DNA of 64,000 nucleotides from Microbacterium sufflavum (GTDB lineage Bacteria > Actinomycetota > Actinomycetes > Actinomycetales > Microbacteriaceae), in the NCBI RefSeq assembly GCF_023101165.1, contig NZ_CP078076.1, forward strand, positions 2,790,001 through 2,854,000, in the 5' to 3' direction. This document shows, one piece after another, positions 1 to 11,643 of this stretch. Every line of letters begins with the position of its first letter. Within the stretch, counting starts at the first letter, position 1. The notes under the pieces are model-generated. The model was not told the DNA's origin, searched no databases, and saw only the letters and a list, made by a program, of their open reading frames with translations. Made by a program: the position numbers and the translations under genes.

Positions 1-417
1 CATCCAGAGCTCGATGTAGGCACGCTGGAGCCGGCGGACCTCGGCGCGATCGCCGTCGGCCAGATGCGCGACGTCGCGGTCCTGCACCTGGATGACCTCG
101 GCGTTGCCGAGAGCGAAGTCCACGTGGAACCGGATGAGCGCGCGCATGCGCTCCTGGGGGTCCGCGGCGGCGGTCGCCACGCGGTCACCCCCGTCGACCA
201 GGTCGTGGCTGACCTTGACGAGCACGGCGCCGAGCAGCGCCTGTTTCCCCGCGAAGTGTCGATAGACGGCGGGGCCGGAGACGCCGACCGCGGCACCGAT
301 CTCCTCGAGGCTCACGCCGGTGTAGCCGCGATCGGCGAACAGCCGGGCGGCAGCGTGCAGCAGCGCGTCGGACCGTTCGGCTTTCGCACGGTCCCTGGCG
401 GTGAGCGGGCTTGTCAT
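1..417 (-). CDS. TetR/AcrR family regulator, C-terminus cut by window edge
   Basis: This is the N-terminal part of a TetR-family repressor, read leftward from ATG at 417 and running off the window. The start MTSPLTARDRAKAERSDA is followed by a typical helix-turn-helix around residues 25-60, with core EEIGAAVGVSGPAVYRHF. About 139 residues are visible, so the DNA-binding domain and the start of the ligand domain are present. It diverges from the accD-accA-acd-maoC-citE operon, and two palindromic operators lie in the gap, the nearer only 5 bp from its start codon. I infer that it represses itself and the acyl-CoA catabolic operon. The inducer is probably an acyl-CoA intermediate, but the sequence does not show which one. 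Confidence 0.9.
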   Translation of the reverse strand, partial: MTSPLTARDRAKAERSDALLHAAARLFADRGYTGVSLEEIGAAVGVSGPAVYRHFAGKQALLGAVLVKVSHDLVDGGDRVATAAADPQERMRALIRFHVDFALGNAEVIQVQDRDVAHLADGDRAEVRRLQRAYIELWM

Positions 418-421
418 CTCA

Positions 422-437
422 GTTAATCCTCGCTAAC
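422..437. promoter_or_regulatory. Second, degenerate TetR operator
   Basis: Read on the minus strand this 16-mer is GTTAGCGAGGATTAAC. It matches the core of the perfect operator at 449-466 (GTTAGTGAACACTAAC) at 12 of 16 positions, including both outer GTTA and TAAC arms. The centres are 28 bp apart. It sits 5 bp from the TetR start codon, where bound protein would block the repressor's own expression. Assignment to the adjacent TetR is inferred. Confidence 0.6.
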
Positions 438-448
438 CTGAATCATCG

Positions 449-466
449 GGTTAGTGAACACTAACC
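449..466. promoter_or_regulatory. Perfect palindromic TetR operator
   Basis: GGTTAGTG-AA-CACTAACC is an inverted repeat with perfect 8-bp arms and a 2-bp centre. It lies in the divergent gap between the TetR gene and accD, about 64 bp before the accD start at 530. Its size and placement are typical of a TetR-family operator. It is AT-rich compared with its surroundings. Confidence 0.75.
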
Positions 467-529
467 GAGAATGCGTGCACCGCGCCAGGGCAGTCCGTGG
501 CGCGGTCGTGGGTCGAGGAGGACATCACG

Positions 530-2083
<1,554 letters not shown>

Positions 2084-2088
2084 GCCCC

Positions 2089-4010
<1,922 letters not shown>

Positions 4011-4014
<4 letters not shown>

Positions 4015-5162
4015 TCGAGAGCCTGACCGACGAGGAGCGCGAGCTCGCGGGGATGGTGCGGGAGTTCGCCGACACCGTGGTCGCCCCGCAGTCCTACGAG
4101 GCCGACCGCACGCACACGCTCTCGATGGACGTGGTTGCGCAGATGGGCGAGCTCGGGCTGTTCGGCCTTCCCTTCCCCGAGGAGTACGGGGGACAGGGCG
4201 GCGACTATATGGCGCTCGGCATCGCGATCGAGGCGCTGGGCCGGGTCGACCAGTCGATCGCGATCACGTTGGAGGCGGGGGTCAGCCTGGGCGCGATGCC
4301 GATCTACCGGTTCGGCTCGGACGAGCAGAAGCGCGAACTGCTGCCTGACCTGCTCGCCGGACGCGCTCTCGCCGGGTTCGGGCTGACGGAGCCGGAGGCG
4401 GGAAGCGACGCCGGCGCCACGCGAACCACCGCACGGCTCGACGGCGACGACTGGGTGATCGACGGGTCCAAGCAGTTCATCACCAACTCCGGCACGCCGA
4501 TCACGCGCTTCGTGACGGTGACCGCCGTGACCGGCGCGACCGAGGGACGCAAGGAGATCTCGACGATCATCGTGCCCAACGGCACCCCGGGGTTCACGGT
4601 CGAGCCGCCCTACGACAAGGTCGGCTGGAACGCCTCGGACACCCACCCGCTCACGTTCGACGGGGCGAGGGTGCCCGCCGGCAACCTGCTGGGGGCGCGT
4701 GGCAGCGGGTTCCGCAACTTCCTGAGCATCCTCGACGAGGGTCGCATCGCGATCGCCGCCCTCTCCACCGGTGCGGCCGAGGGGTGCCTGGAGGCGGCGG
4801 TCGCCTACGCGAAGAGTCGCACGATCTTCGGCAGCGCGCTCAGCACCCGGCAGAACGCCCAGTTCACGCTCGCCCGCATGCGTGCGCGTGTGCACACCGC
4901 GCGACTCGCGTGGCACCATGCCGCCCGGTTGCGCGACGCGGGCTCCCCGTTCGCGGAGGCCGCGGCCATCGCGAAGCTCGTGGCGGGAGAGGCCGCGATG
5001 GACAACGCGCGGGATGCGACGCAGATCTTCGGCGGCAACGGCTTCATGAACGAGTTCCCCGTGGCACGCCACTACCGCGACTCCAAGATCCTCGAGATCG
5101 GCGAGGGCACGACGGAGGTCCAGCTGCTGGTGATCGCCAGGGCCCTGGGGCTCGCCGGGTAG
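4011..5162 (+). CDS. Acyl-CoA dehydrogenase (isovaleryl-CoA dehydrogenase role, FadE19-like)
   Basis: This FAD-dependent acyl-CoA dehydrogenase has 383 aa. FGLTEPEAGSDAG marks the FAD/substrate region, and IFGGNGF and EIGEGTTEVQ mark the C-terminal domain. Glu365 in the latter motif is at the canonical catalytic-base position of short/medium-chain enzymes. The best known isovaleryl-CoA dehydrogenases put the base elsewhere, so substrate is inferred from context: leucine-derived isovaleryl-CoA to 3-methylcrotonyl-CoA, feeding the carboxylase encoded just upstream. It starts at an ATGA overlap with accA1. Its TAG stop forms the first half of a TAGCGT -10-like hexamer in front of the next gene. 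Confidence 0.88.
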
Positions 5163-5165
5163 CGT
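5160..5165 (+). promoter_or_regulatory. Internal -10 box (TAGCGT) formed by the acyl-CoA dehydrogenase stop codon
   Basis: TAGCGT begins with the TAG stop of the dehydrogenase and ends 6 nt before ATG 5172. This matches the leaderless-promoter geometry seen elsewhere in the window and would give the maoC-citE pair its own promoter. Sequence-based inference only. Confidence 0.45.
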
Positions 5166-5171
5166 GGAGGG

Positions 5172-5657
5172 ATGAGCATGCGCGACATCGAGCAGCGCGG
5201 ACTGTACTTCGAGGAGTTCGACACGGGCGTGCGGTACCTGCATCGACCGGGGCGCACGGCGACCGAGGCCGACAACGTGCTCTTCACGACGCTCACCATG
5301 AACACGCAGGCGCTGCACCTCGACGCCGCCTTCGCCGACGCCAGCGAGCCGTTCCACGCGCGACTGATCAACTCGATGTGGACCCTGTCCACGATGGTCG
5401 GGACCTCGGTGGCGCAGCTCACGCAGGGCACGCTCGTGGCGCAGCTCGGCATGGGCGACATCGCGTTCCCGCACCCGCTGTTCGCGGGCGACACCCTCAC
5501 CACGGAGACCGTCGTGGAGGAGAAGCGCCTGTCATCCTCCCGCCCGGGGACGGGGGTCGTGCGACTCGCGCACACGGGGCGGAACCAGGACGGCACCGTG
5601 GTCGCCACGGCCACGCGCACGGTACTGGTCCGCTGCCGCCCGGAGGCGTCCGCATGA
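5172..5657 (+). CDS. MaoC-like (R)-specific enoyl-CoA hydratase, Rv2499c type
   Basis: This is a 161-aa single hotdog-fold MaoC-family hydratase. The core TLTMNTQALHLDAAFA resembles the mycobacterial Rv2499c group, known to hydrate enoyl-CoA (itaconyl/mesaconyl type) beside the CitE lyase. It would supply the hydroxyacyl-CoA cleaved by the product of the next gene. The start is ambiguous. ATG 5172 fits leaderless expression from TAGCGT (5160-5165). ATG 5178 sits 6 nt after the GGAGGG at 5166-5171 and would be a normal ribosome-site start. The stop overlaps citE by 4 bp. Confidence 0.85.
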   Translation: MSMRDIEQRGLYFEEFDTGVRYLHRPGRTATEADNVLFTTLTMNTQALHLDAAFADASEPFHARLINSMWTLSTMVGTSVAQLTQGTLVAQLGMGDIAFPHPLFAGDTLTTETVVEEKRLSSSRPGTGVVRLAHTGRNQDGTVVATATRTVLVRCRPEASA

Positions 5658-6460
5658 GCTTCGACCTCGGCCCCGCGCTGCTGTTCTGCCCGGCGGATCG
5701 CCCGGAGCGCTTCGCGAAGGCGGTCGACCGCGCCGACGCGGTCATCCTCGACCTGGAGGACGCGGTGCTTCCGGCGGCGAAGGCCGAGGCCAGAGCGAAC
5801 GTGCGATCGGCCGCGCTCGACCCGGCGCGCGTGATCGTGCGGGTGAACGCGCCGAGCTCCGCCGAGTTCGACGCCGACCTCGCGGCCCTGGCGGAGACGG
5901 GCTTCCGGACGGTCATGGTCGCGAAGAGCGAGAGCGCGTCCGATCTCGACCGTCTCGGCGACGCGTACGACCTGATCGCGCTGTGCGAGACGGCGCGCGG
6001 TGTCCACGCGGCGCCCGACATCGCGGCGCACCCGCGGGTGGTCGCCCTGATGTGGGGAGCGGAGGATCTGGTCGCCTCACTCGGCGGCACGTCCTCGCGG
6101 ACCGCGGCCGGCCTCTACCGCGACGTCGCCCGCTACGCCCGCTCGCGCGTGCTGCTGGAGGCGGGCGCGCACGGCAAGGCAGCCATCGATGCCGTGCACG
6201 TCGACATCGGCGACCTGGAAGGGCTGCAGCAGGAGGCCACCGACGCTGCGGCATCCGGCTTCCGCGCCACGGCGTGCATCCACCCGAGCCAGGTGTCCAT
6301 CGTGCGAGAGGCCTACCGCCCAGACGCCGAGACCGTCGCGTGGGCGAGGGCCGTGCTGGAGGCAGCCGCCACGGAGCGCGGTGTCTTCCGGTTCGACGGT
6401 CGCATGGTCGACGAGCCCGTGCTCCGGCACGCGCGCTTCGTGGTCTCCCGCGCCCGCTGA
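5654..6460 (+). CDS. CitE-like HpcH/HpaI-family hydroxyacyl-CoA lyase
   Basis: This 268-aa TIM-barrel lyase belongs to the stand-alone CitE group. The metal-binding residues lie in AVILDLEDAVLPAAK and the later WGAEDL, and an arginine in IVRVNAPSS contacts the CoA substrate in relatives. The mycobacterial homologue Rv2498c, in the same operon order, is known as a bifunctional lyase for leucine catabolism and itaconate (citramalyl-CoA) breakdown. A role in cleaving HMG-CoA or citramalyl-CoA is therefore likely. No stand-alone HMG-CoA lyase gene follows, which fits CitE doing that step. It starts at an ATGA overlap and ends the operon. No terminator stem is evident before the convergent gene at 6499. 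Confidence 0.87.
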   Translation: MSFDLGPALLFCPADRPERFAKAVDRADAVILDLEDAVLPAAKAEARANVRSAALDPARVIVRVNAPSSAEFDADLAALAETGFRTVMVAKSESASDLDRLGDAYDLIALCETARGVHAAPDIAAHPRVVALMWGAEDLVASLGGTSSRTAAGLYRDVARYARSRVLLEAGAHGKAAIDAVHVDIGDLEGLQQEATDAAASGFRATACIHPSQVSIVREAYRPDAETVAWARAVLEAAATERGVFRFDGRMVDEPVLRHARFVVSRAR

Positions 6461-6498
6461 GGCCGCGTCATCCACCGCGTGACCGGAGTGCCGGGGCG

Positions 6499-7086
6499 TC
6501 AGAGCACGGGCGACTCGTCGAGCAGTCGCAGGTACCCCGGTGCCGCGACGAAGCGGTGCGCCGAGCCGTTGCCCAGAACGGTGCCCTCGCGGGGGAGCGT
6601 GCCGCCGGAGACGTGATCGATCACGGCGCGGATCACTCCGCCGTGCGTGACCACGAGCACCGACTCCGCCTGCGGGGCCGAACGCCGTCGCGCCTCCCTG
6701 GCGATGCGGTGCAGGGCCGCGATCGCCCTCACCCCGACGTCGGGCAGCGACTCGGCGCCGGGAACTTCCGCGTGCCAGTCGCCGTACGTCGAGATGTAGT
6801 CGGGGACCAGGAGTCCCTCGCCCTCGCCGAACTCCCGCTCGCGCAGGTCGGGGACGACACCGGCGATGTCGAGCCCGAGACGGTGCGCGATGATCTCCGC
6901 GGTCTCCCTGGCGCGGGAGAGCGGGCTCGTGTACACGGCGTGGTGCGCGGTCCCGGCGAGCTTCTCCGCGGCCCAGCGTGCGTCCTCGCGCCCGGTGTCG
7001 TTGAGGGGGATGTCCGTGGAGCCCTGGATGCGCCTCGCGAGGTTCCAGTCGGTCTGTCCGTGGCGGATGAGGGTGAGGTGGGTCAC
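6499..7086 (-). CDS. Histidine phosphatase family protein (phosphoglycerate-mutase fold)
   Basis: The 195-aa protein opens with TLIRHGQTDWNLARRIQG, the RHG catalytic signature of the histidine phosphatase superfamily, with the phospho-accepting His at about residue 9. ESVLVVTHGGVIRAV carries the second conserved His. The substrate cannot be told from the sequence; sugar phosphates or cobalamin/GpgP-type substrates are possible. I chose GTG 7086, which overlaps the sirtuin stop by 4 bp and places RHG at the expected position. The upstream open frame is overlap with the sirtuin gene. It is translationally coupled downstream of the deacylase. Confidence 0.88.
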   Translation of the reverse strand: MTHLTLIRHGQTDWNLARRIQGSTDIPLNDTGREDARWAAEKLAGTAHHAVYTSPLSRARETAEIIAHRLGLDIAGVVPDLREREFGEGEGLLVPDYISTYGDWHAEVPGAESLPDVGVRAIAALHRIAREARRRSAPQAESVLVVTHGGVIRAVIDHVSGGTLPREGTVLGNGSAHRFVAAPGYLRLLDESPVL

Positions 7087-7922
7087 TGCAGCAGCTCCTG
7101 GAGGGCGGGAAGGACGTCGCTGGTGCCTGCGGCGAGCGTGGCGTCCGCCCAGGCGTCGGCGCGTGTCGGTTCGCGGTTGACGATGATGAGCGGGATCCCC
7201 CGGCGTCGGGCGCGGTCGACGAGCCGCACGCCGGAGTTGACGACCAGGGACGAGCCAGCGACGATCAGGGCCGTGCTGGAGCGCAGCAGGGATTCGGCCG
7301 CGCGGAATCGGTCCTGGGGCACGTACTCGCCGAAGAACACCACGTCGGGCTTGAGCATCCCGCCGCACACCGTGCACGCGGGGATCACGAAGCCGTCCGT
7401 GCTCTCGGGCAGCACATCGCCATCCGGTGCGAGGGCCACGTTCTCGGGCACGGTGATCCAGGGGTTGAGCTCCTCGATCTGCACGGCGATGTCGCGTCGG
7501 TCGAACACCTGTCCGCAGTGCAGGCACAGGACGCGGCGCATGGTGCCGTGGACCTCGATCACGTGCGAGCTGCCGGCCCGCAGGTGCAGGCCGTCGACGT
7601 TCTGGGTGATGACACCGGACACGGTCCCGGCGGTTTCCATCGCAGCGACGGCCAGGTGTCCCGGGTTGGGGGCGGCCTGTGCGAACGCGCGCCAGCCGAG
7701 GTGCCCGCCCACCCAGTACCGCCGTCGGGCGGCCTCGTCACCGAGGTACGTCTGGATCGTCATGGGGTCGCTGCGCGTGCGCGCGCCTTCGCCGCGATAG
7801 GCGGGGATGCCCGAGTCGGTCGAGATCCCGGCTCCGGTGAGGAAGGCGATGCGCCGGCCGCGGAGCAGGTCGGCGACCCTGCCGAGGGTGGCCGATGACT
7901 CGGCGGTGTTCGACGCGCTCAC
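7083..7922 (-). CDS. NAD-dependent protein deacylase, Sir2 family
   Basis: This 279-aa sirtuin shows GAGISTDSGIPAYRG (NAD binding) and TQNVDGLHLRAG with the catalytic His following as VIEVHG. Four zinc cysteines appear as CLHCG and, about 50 residues later, CTVCGG. It removes acyl groups from lysines and makes nicotinamide and O-acyl-ADP-ribose. The GTG start at 7922 follows a GGGGAGG site. A TAGACT -10-like box lies on the minus strand near 7940. It is coupled to the phosphatase gene downstream by a GTGA overlap. Deacetylase versus desuccinylase specificity cannot be read reliably. Confidence 0.92.
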   Translation of the reverse strand: MSASNTAESSATLGRVADLLRGRRIAFLTGAGISTDSGIPAYRGEGARTRSDPMTIQTYLGDEAARRRYWVGGHLGWRAFAQAAPNPGHLAVAAMETAGTVSGVITQNVDGLHLRAGSSHVIEVHGTMRRVLCLHCGQVFDRRDIAVQIEELNPWITVPENVALAPDGDVLPESTDGFVIPACTVCGGMLKPDVVFFGEYVPQDRFRAAESLLRSSTALIVAGSSLVVNSGVRLVDRARRRGIPLIIVNREPTRADAWADATLAAGTSDVLPALQELLQ

Positions 7923-7987
7923 AGGACCTCCCCGTGCGAGTCTACGGCGCGGCGACGGGGCCGGTCTCGCGCTGGCAGAGTGGAGGG

Positions 7988-8788
7988 ATGCACCTGATGT
8001 CCGTGACCGACCTCGACGACCCGCGGCTCGACGACTACCGCGGGTTGACGGATACGGCGCTGCGGGCCGTCACCGAGCCGGCCGAGGGGCTCTACATCGC
8101 GGAGACGACGACGGTGATCGAGCGCGCGGTGGCGGCCGGTCACCGCCCGCGCTCCGTGCTCGTCGCCGAACGTCGGGTCGAGGAGATGGCGCGTGTGCTC
8201 GGAGAGCTGCCGGTCCCGGTGCTGGTCGTTTCCGACGAACTGGCCGAACGCGTCACGGGCTACGCCGTGCACCGCGGAGCCCTCGCGTCGATGCAGCGCC
8301 CCGCCCTCGCCCCGGTCGCCGACGTGATCCGCGGGGCCCGGCTGGTGCTGGTGCTGGAGGGGTTGGGTGACCATGCGAACGTGGGCGCCGCGTTCCGGGC
8401 GGCCGCCGGGCTGGGGGCCGACGCGGTGCTGGTCTCGGCGCGCTGTGCCGATCCGCTGTACCGCCGGAGCGTGCGGGTGAGCATGGGAACGGTGTTCCAG
8501 GTGCCGTGGACCCGCATGGCCGACCTGGGTGCGGGGATGCGCGACCTCACCGCGCAGGGGTTCGACGTCGCCGCTCTCGCCCTCGACGACGGCGCGGTAC
8601 CGCTGGATGTCTACGCTGCGGAGCGCCCGGAGCGGGTCGCCCTGCTGATGGGCTCGGAGGGGGACGGTCTGTCGCGGGAGGCGCTGGCAGCGGCAGACAC
8701 CGTGGTGACGATCCCCATGTCGGGCGGCGTCGACTCGCTCAACGTCGCCTCCGCCGCTGCCGTCGCGCTGTGGGCGCTGCAGAACTGA
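7988..8788 (+). CDS. SpoU/TrmH family RNA 2'-O-methyltransferase
   Basis: This SPOUT-fold methyltransferase has 266 aa from ATG 7988. The three TrmH motifs are present: NVGAAFRAAAGLGADAVLVS, LLMGSEGDGLS and IPMSGGVDSLNVASAAA, which form the knotted SAM site. An N-terminal L30e-like substrate-binding region precedes them. The target is rRNA or tRNA ribose, unknown which. ATG 7988 is 6 nt after CAGAGT, a weak -10-like box. ATG 7997 lies 9 nt after GGAGGG and is an equally good start. It is divergent from the sirtuin and convergent with the SGNH gene. Confidence 0.88.
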   Translation: MHLMSVTDLDDPRLDDYRGLTDTALRAVTEPAEGLYIAETTTVIERAVAAGHRPRSVLVAERRVEEMARVLGELPVPVLVVSDELAERVTGYAVHRGALASMQRPALAPVADVIRGARLVLVLEGLGDHANVGAAFRAAAGLGADAVLVSARCADPLYRRSVRVSMGTVFQVPWTRMADLGAGMRDLTAQGFDVAALALDDGAVPLDVYAAERPERVALLMGSEGDGLSREALAAADTVVTIPMSGGVDSLNVASAAAVALWALQN

Positions 8789-8792
8789 CCGA

Positions 8793-9620
8793 TCAGTCGC
8801 GGCCGGGGAGGATCACCGGTCCGGGCTCCGGCCGCTTGGCGGCGATGTTGTCGCCCGAGGACTGATGCCGCAGCCGCCGCAGCACCCACGGCACGAGGTG
8901 CTCCCGCGCCCAGCCCAGGTCTTCGGCCCTGGCCGCCCGCCACGTACGGAGGGGGAGCGGCTCGGGCTGCATGGCCTCCAGATCGTTCGGGACGTTGAGG
9001 GCGCGCAGCACCATGCGGGCCACCTCGTGATGCCCGAGCGCGTTGTAGTGCAGACGGTCGTCGTCGAAGAATCGCGCGTCCTGCACGACCTTGAGCGCCC
9101 ACTGGTCGGCGACGATGCAGTCGTGCCGCTCCGCGATCGCGCGCACGTTCTCGTTGTAGATCGCGACCTTGCCGCGGAAGGGTCGGAACACCGGGGTGAA
9201 CCCGGTGTCGATCCCGGTGAACAGGATGACGGCGGCGCCCGTGGACGACAGGCGCGACACGGCGTCCTCGAGCTGGGCGGCGATCGCGTCCGGGTCGGTG
9301 CCGGGGCGGATGACGTCGTTGCCACCCGCGCAGATCGAGATCAGGTCGGGTCGCAGCGCCACGGCCGGCTCCACCTGGTCGGCGACGATCTGGGCGATGA
9401 GCTTGCCGCGCACGGCGAGGTTGGCGTACGCGAAGTCGTCGACCTGCTGTGCGAGGACCTCGGCGACGCGGTCGGCCCAGCCGCGGTGGGCGCCGGGGTT
9501 CACGGGGTCGGGGTCGCCGATGCCCTCGGTGAAGGAGTCGCCGATGGCGACGAACCGTCGCCACGGATGCGGAGTCTCGTTCGGGACGTAGGGGCTCCTG
9601 GTCGATTCCTGGTCGCTCAT
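8793..9620 (-). CDS. SGNH/GDSL-type hydrolase
   Basis: This is a 275-aa cytoplasmic-looking esterase of the SGNH fold, with no signal peptide or membrane segment. Block I is AIGDSFTEGIGDPD (Ser nucleophile), block III is CAGGNDVIRP, and block V is DDDRLHYNALGHHE with the Asp/His pair. A paralogue lies at 39028-39783 and shares the same block layout. The natural substrate is unknown. The start ATG 9620 has a GGAGAG site; a TAGGCT -10-like box is on the minus strand near 9676. Its 3' end is 4 bp from the convergent methyltransferase. Confidence 0.86.
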   Translation of the reverse strand: MSDQESTRSPYVPNETPHPWRRFVAIGDSFTEGIGDPDPVNPGAHRGWADRVAEVLAQQVDDFAYANLAVRGKLIAQIVADQVEPAVALRPDLISICAGGNDVIRPGTDPDAIAAQLEDAVSRLSSTGAAVILFTGIDTGFTPVFRPFRGKVAIYNENVRAIAERHDCIVADQWALKVVQDARFFDDDRLHYNALGHHEVARMVLRALNVPNDLEAMQPEPLPLRTWRAARAEDLGWAREHLVPWVLRRLRHQSSGDNIAAKRPEPGPVILPGRD

Positions 9621-9766
9621 CCAGCTCTCCTTCGCGGGGGCTTGCGGGCGGCGGTCGGCCGCTGCGCAGTGACCGAGCCTACCCGTCGGGGGTTCCGCGG
9701 GGGCGGACGCGCGCGGCGATCGCGGCGGATGCCGTGGTGTCCCCGGCAGCGATTATCGTGGAGTCG

Positions 9767-11509
9767 ATGCTCTCTCCCTCCTTTCCTCAGCGCGCCCCGT
9801 GGGGAACGGCGAGCAAGCTGCGCGCGTGGCAGCAGGAGGCCCTCGACGCCTACTTCCAGGCCGACCAGCGCGACTTCCTCGTCGCTGCGACCCCGGGCGC
9901 CGGCAAGACCACGTTCGCGCTGACGCTCGCGGTGGAGCTCATGCGGATGGGCGAGGTCGACCGGGTGATCGTGGTGGCCCCGACGGAGCACCTGAAGACG
10001 CAGTGGGCCGATGCGGCGGCTCGGGTGCACATCCGGCTCGACCCGCGGTTCCGCAACAGCCACTGGGCCCCCGCGCGGCACTATCACGGCGTCGTCGTCA
10101 CGTATGCGCAGGTCGCCGCGAAGTCGTCGATCCATCGCCACCTCACGGAAGACGCGAAGACCCTGGTCATTCTCGACGAGGTGCACCACGGCGGCGACGC
10201 GCTGAGCTGGGGCGATGCGATCCGCGACGCGTACGGCCCGGCGAAGCGGCGGCTGCTGCTCTCGGGTACCCCGTTCCGCAGCGACACCGCGCCGATCCCG
10301 TTCGTGGAGTACCTGCCCGACGAGACGGGTGCCCGCGTGTCCAGCACCGACTACGCGTACGGCTATGGGCGTGCTCTCGCCGACGGCGTCGTCCGTCCGG
10401 TCCTGTTCCACATGTACGCGGGCAAGATGCGCTGGCGCACGAGCGCGGGCGACGAGCTGGAGACCCATCTCGGTCAGGACAACACGAAAGACGTCACGTC
10501 GCAGGCATGGCGCACGGCCCTCGACCCCGAGGGCGACTGGATGCCGGCCGTGCTCTCCGCCGCCGACCGTCGCCTCACCGAGATCCGCCATCACGTGCCG
10601 GACGCGGGCGGGCTCGTGCTGGCGACCGATCAGACCGTGGCCAGGGCGTACGCGAAGATCCTCCACAGCATCACGCGCGAGCAGCCCACGATCGTGCTGT
10701 CCGACGATGCCACGGCGTCGGAGCGCATCGAGAAGTTCTCCGCCGGCACCCAGCGCTGGATGGTCGCCGTGCGCATGGTGTCCGAGGGCGTGGACGTGCC
10801 GCGGCTCGCGGTGGGCGTGTACGCCACCTCGTCGTCGACCCCGCTGTTCTTCGCGCAGGCGATCGGCCGGTTCGTGCGGGCCCGACGCCGGGGCGAGGCG
10901 GCGAGCGTGTTCCTGCCCCACGTGCCCGTGCTGATGAAGCTCGCGAACGAGATGGAGAAGCAGCGCGATCACGCGCTCGACCGCGGCTCGAAAGACGAGG
11001 ACGGTCTCGACGACTCGCTCCTGGAGAGTGCGAACCGCGAGGAGGAGACCTCCGACGCACTCACCCAGGAGTTCAGCTACCAGGCCATCTCGTCCGTCGC
11101 GCACTTCGATCGCGTCGTGTTCGAGGGCAAGGAGTTCGGTCAGCTCGCGGAGCCGAACACGCCGGAGGAGGAGGAGTTCATCGGCTTCCCCGGTCTGCTC
11201 GAGCCCGAGCACGTGCACGAGCTCCTGATGCAGCGCCAGGCGCGGCAGTCCCGGCACCGGGAGGTGCGCGAGGCCGCGGAGCCGGCGACGGCCACCACGA
11301 CGCTTCCCGCGCCGCTCCACCGCACCCTCCGCGAGCAGAGGCAGCTGCTGAACAGCCTGGTCGGGTTGTACGCGCGCCAGTCGGGACAACCGCACGGCGC
11401 CGTGCACGCCGAGCTCCGGCGCATCTGCGGGGGGCCGGCGGTCGCGCAGGCCACGGTCACTCAGCTGCAGTCGCGCATCGAGGTCCTCCGCAAGCGCGTC
11501 CGCTCCTGA
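9767..11509 (+). CDS. DEAD/DEAH-box (SF2) helicase with actinobacterial C-terminal extension
   Basis: This 580-aa ATPase has Walker A ATPGAGKTTF, Walker B/DEVH as VILDEVHHG, motif III LLLSGTPFRS, and a second RecA domain ending in FAQAIGRFVRARRR (motif VI). The last 200 residues are acidic and helical without a domain I recognise. It resembles the restriction/XPB-like helicases widespread in actinobacteria; substrate unknown. I chose ATG 9767 because TATCGT (9754-9759) lies exactly 7 nt upstream, the leaderless arrangement used throughout this window. The frame is open from an earlier GTG at 9734. Confidence 0.83.
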   Translation: MLSPSFPQRAPWGTASKLRAWQQEALDAYFQADQRDFLVAATPGAGKTTFALTLAVELMRMGEVDRVIVVAPTEHLKTQWADAAARVHIRLDPRFRNSHWAPARHYHGVVVTYAQVAAKSSIHRHLTEDAKTLVILDEVHHGGDALSWGDAIRDAYGPAKRRLLLSGTPFRSDTAPIPFVEYLPDETGARVSSTDYAYGYGRALADGVVRPVLFHMYAGKMRWRTSAGDELETHLGQDNTKDVTSQAWRTALDPEGDWMPAVLSAADRRLTEIRHHVPDAGGLVLATDQTVARAYAKILHSITREQPTIVLSDDATASERIEKFSAGTQRWMVAVRMVSEGVDVPRLAVGVYATSSSTPLFFAQAIGRFVRARRRGEAASVFLPHVPVLMKLANEMEKQRDHALDRGSKDEDGLDDSLLESANREEETSDALTQEFSYQAISSVAHFDRVVFEGKEFGQLAEPNTPEEEEFIGFPGLLEPEHVHELLMQRQARQSRHREVREAAEPATATTTLPAPLHRTLREQRQLLNSLVGLYARQSGQPHGAVHAELRRICGGPAVAQATVTQLQSRIEVLRKRVRS

Positions 11510-11548
11510 CCGGGATCACCACCGCGTCTGCTTCGGATCCCCGAAATG

Positions 11549-11565
11549 CTGGCAATCGGTGCCAG
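11549..11565. promoter_or_regulatory. Palindrome CTGGCA-N5-TGCCAG upstream of the VIT transporter
   Basis: Perfect 6-bp arms around a 5-bp spacer end 27 bp before the TAGCGT -10-like box at 11593-11598, so the element covers the expected -35 region. It could be an operator for the downstream metal transporter or a weak terminator for the helicase gene. Its position and symmetry favour an operator. The TGGCA-N5-TGCCA shape does not match a DtxR box. Confidence 0.4.
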
Positions 11566-11643
11566 GACGCGGTTGCGCGCTCCGCTCGCGGATAGCGTGG
11601 AACGGTTGCCCGCGCATCGGGCACGCTGATTCCTGGAGGACCC

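Noticed and set aside
11607..11623. Leader stem TGCCCG-N5-CGGGCA as a riboswitch
   Set aside because: A single 6-bp stem is too small for any metal riboswitch class I know, and it lacks conserved loop sequences. I kept it only as a hairpin note.
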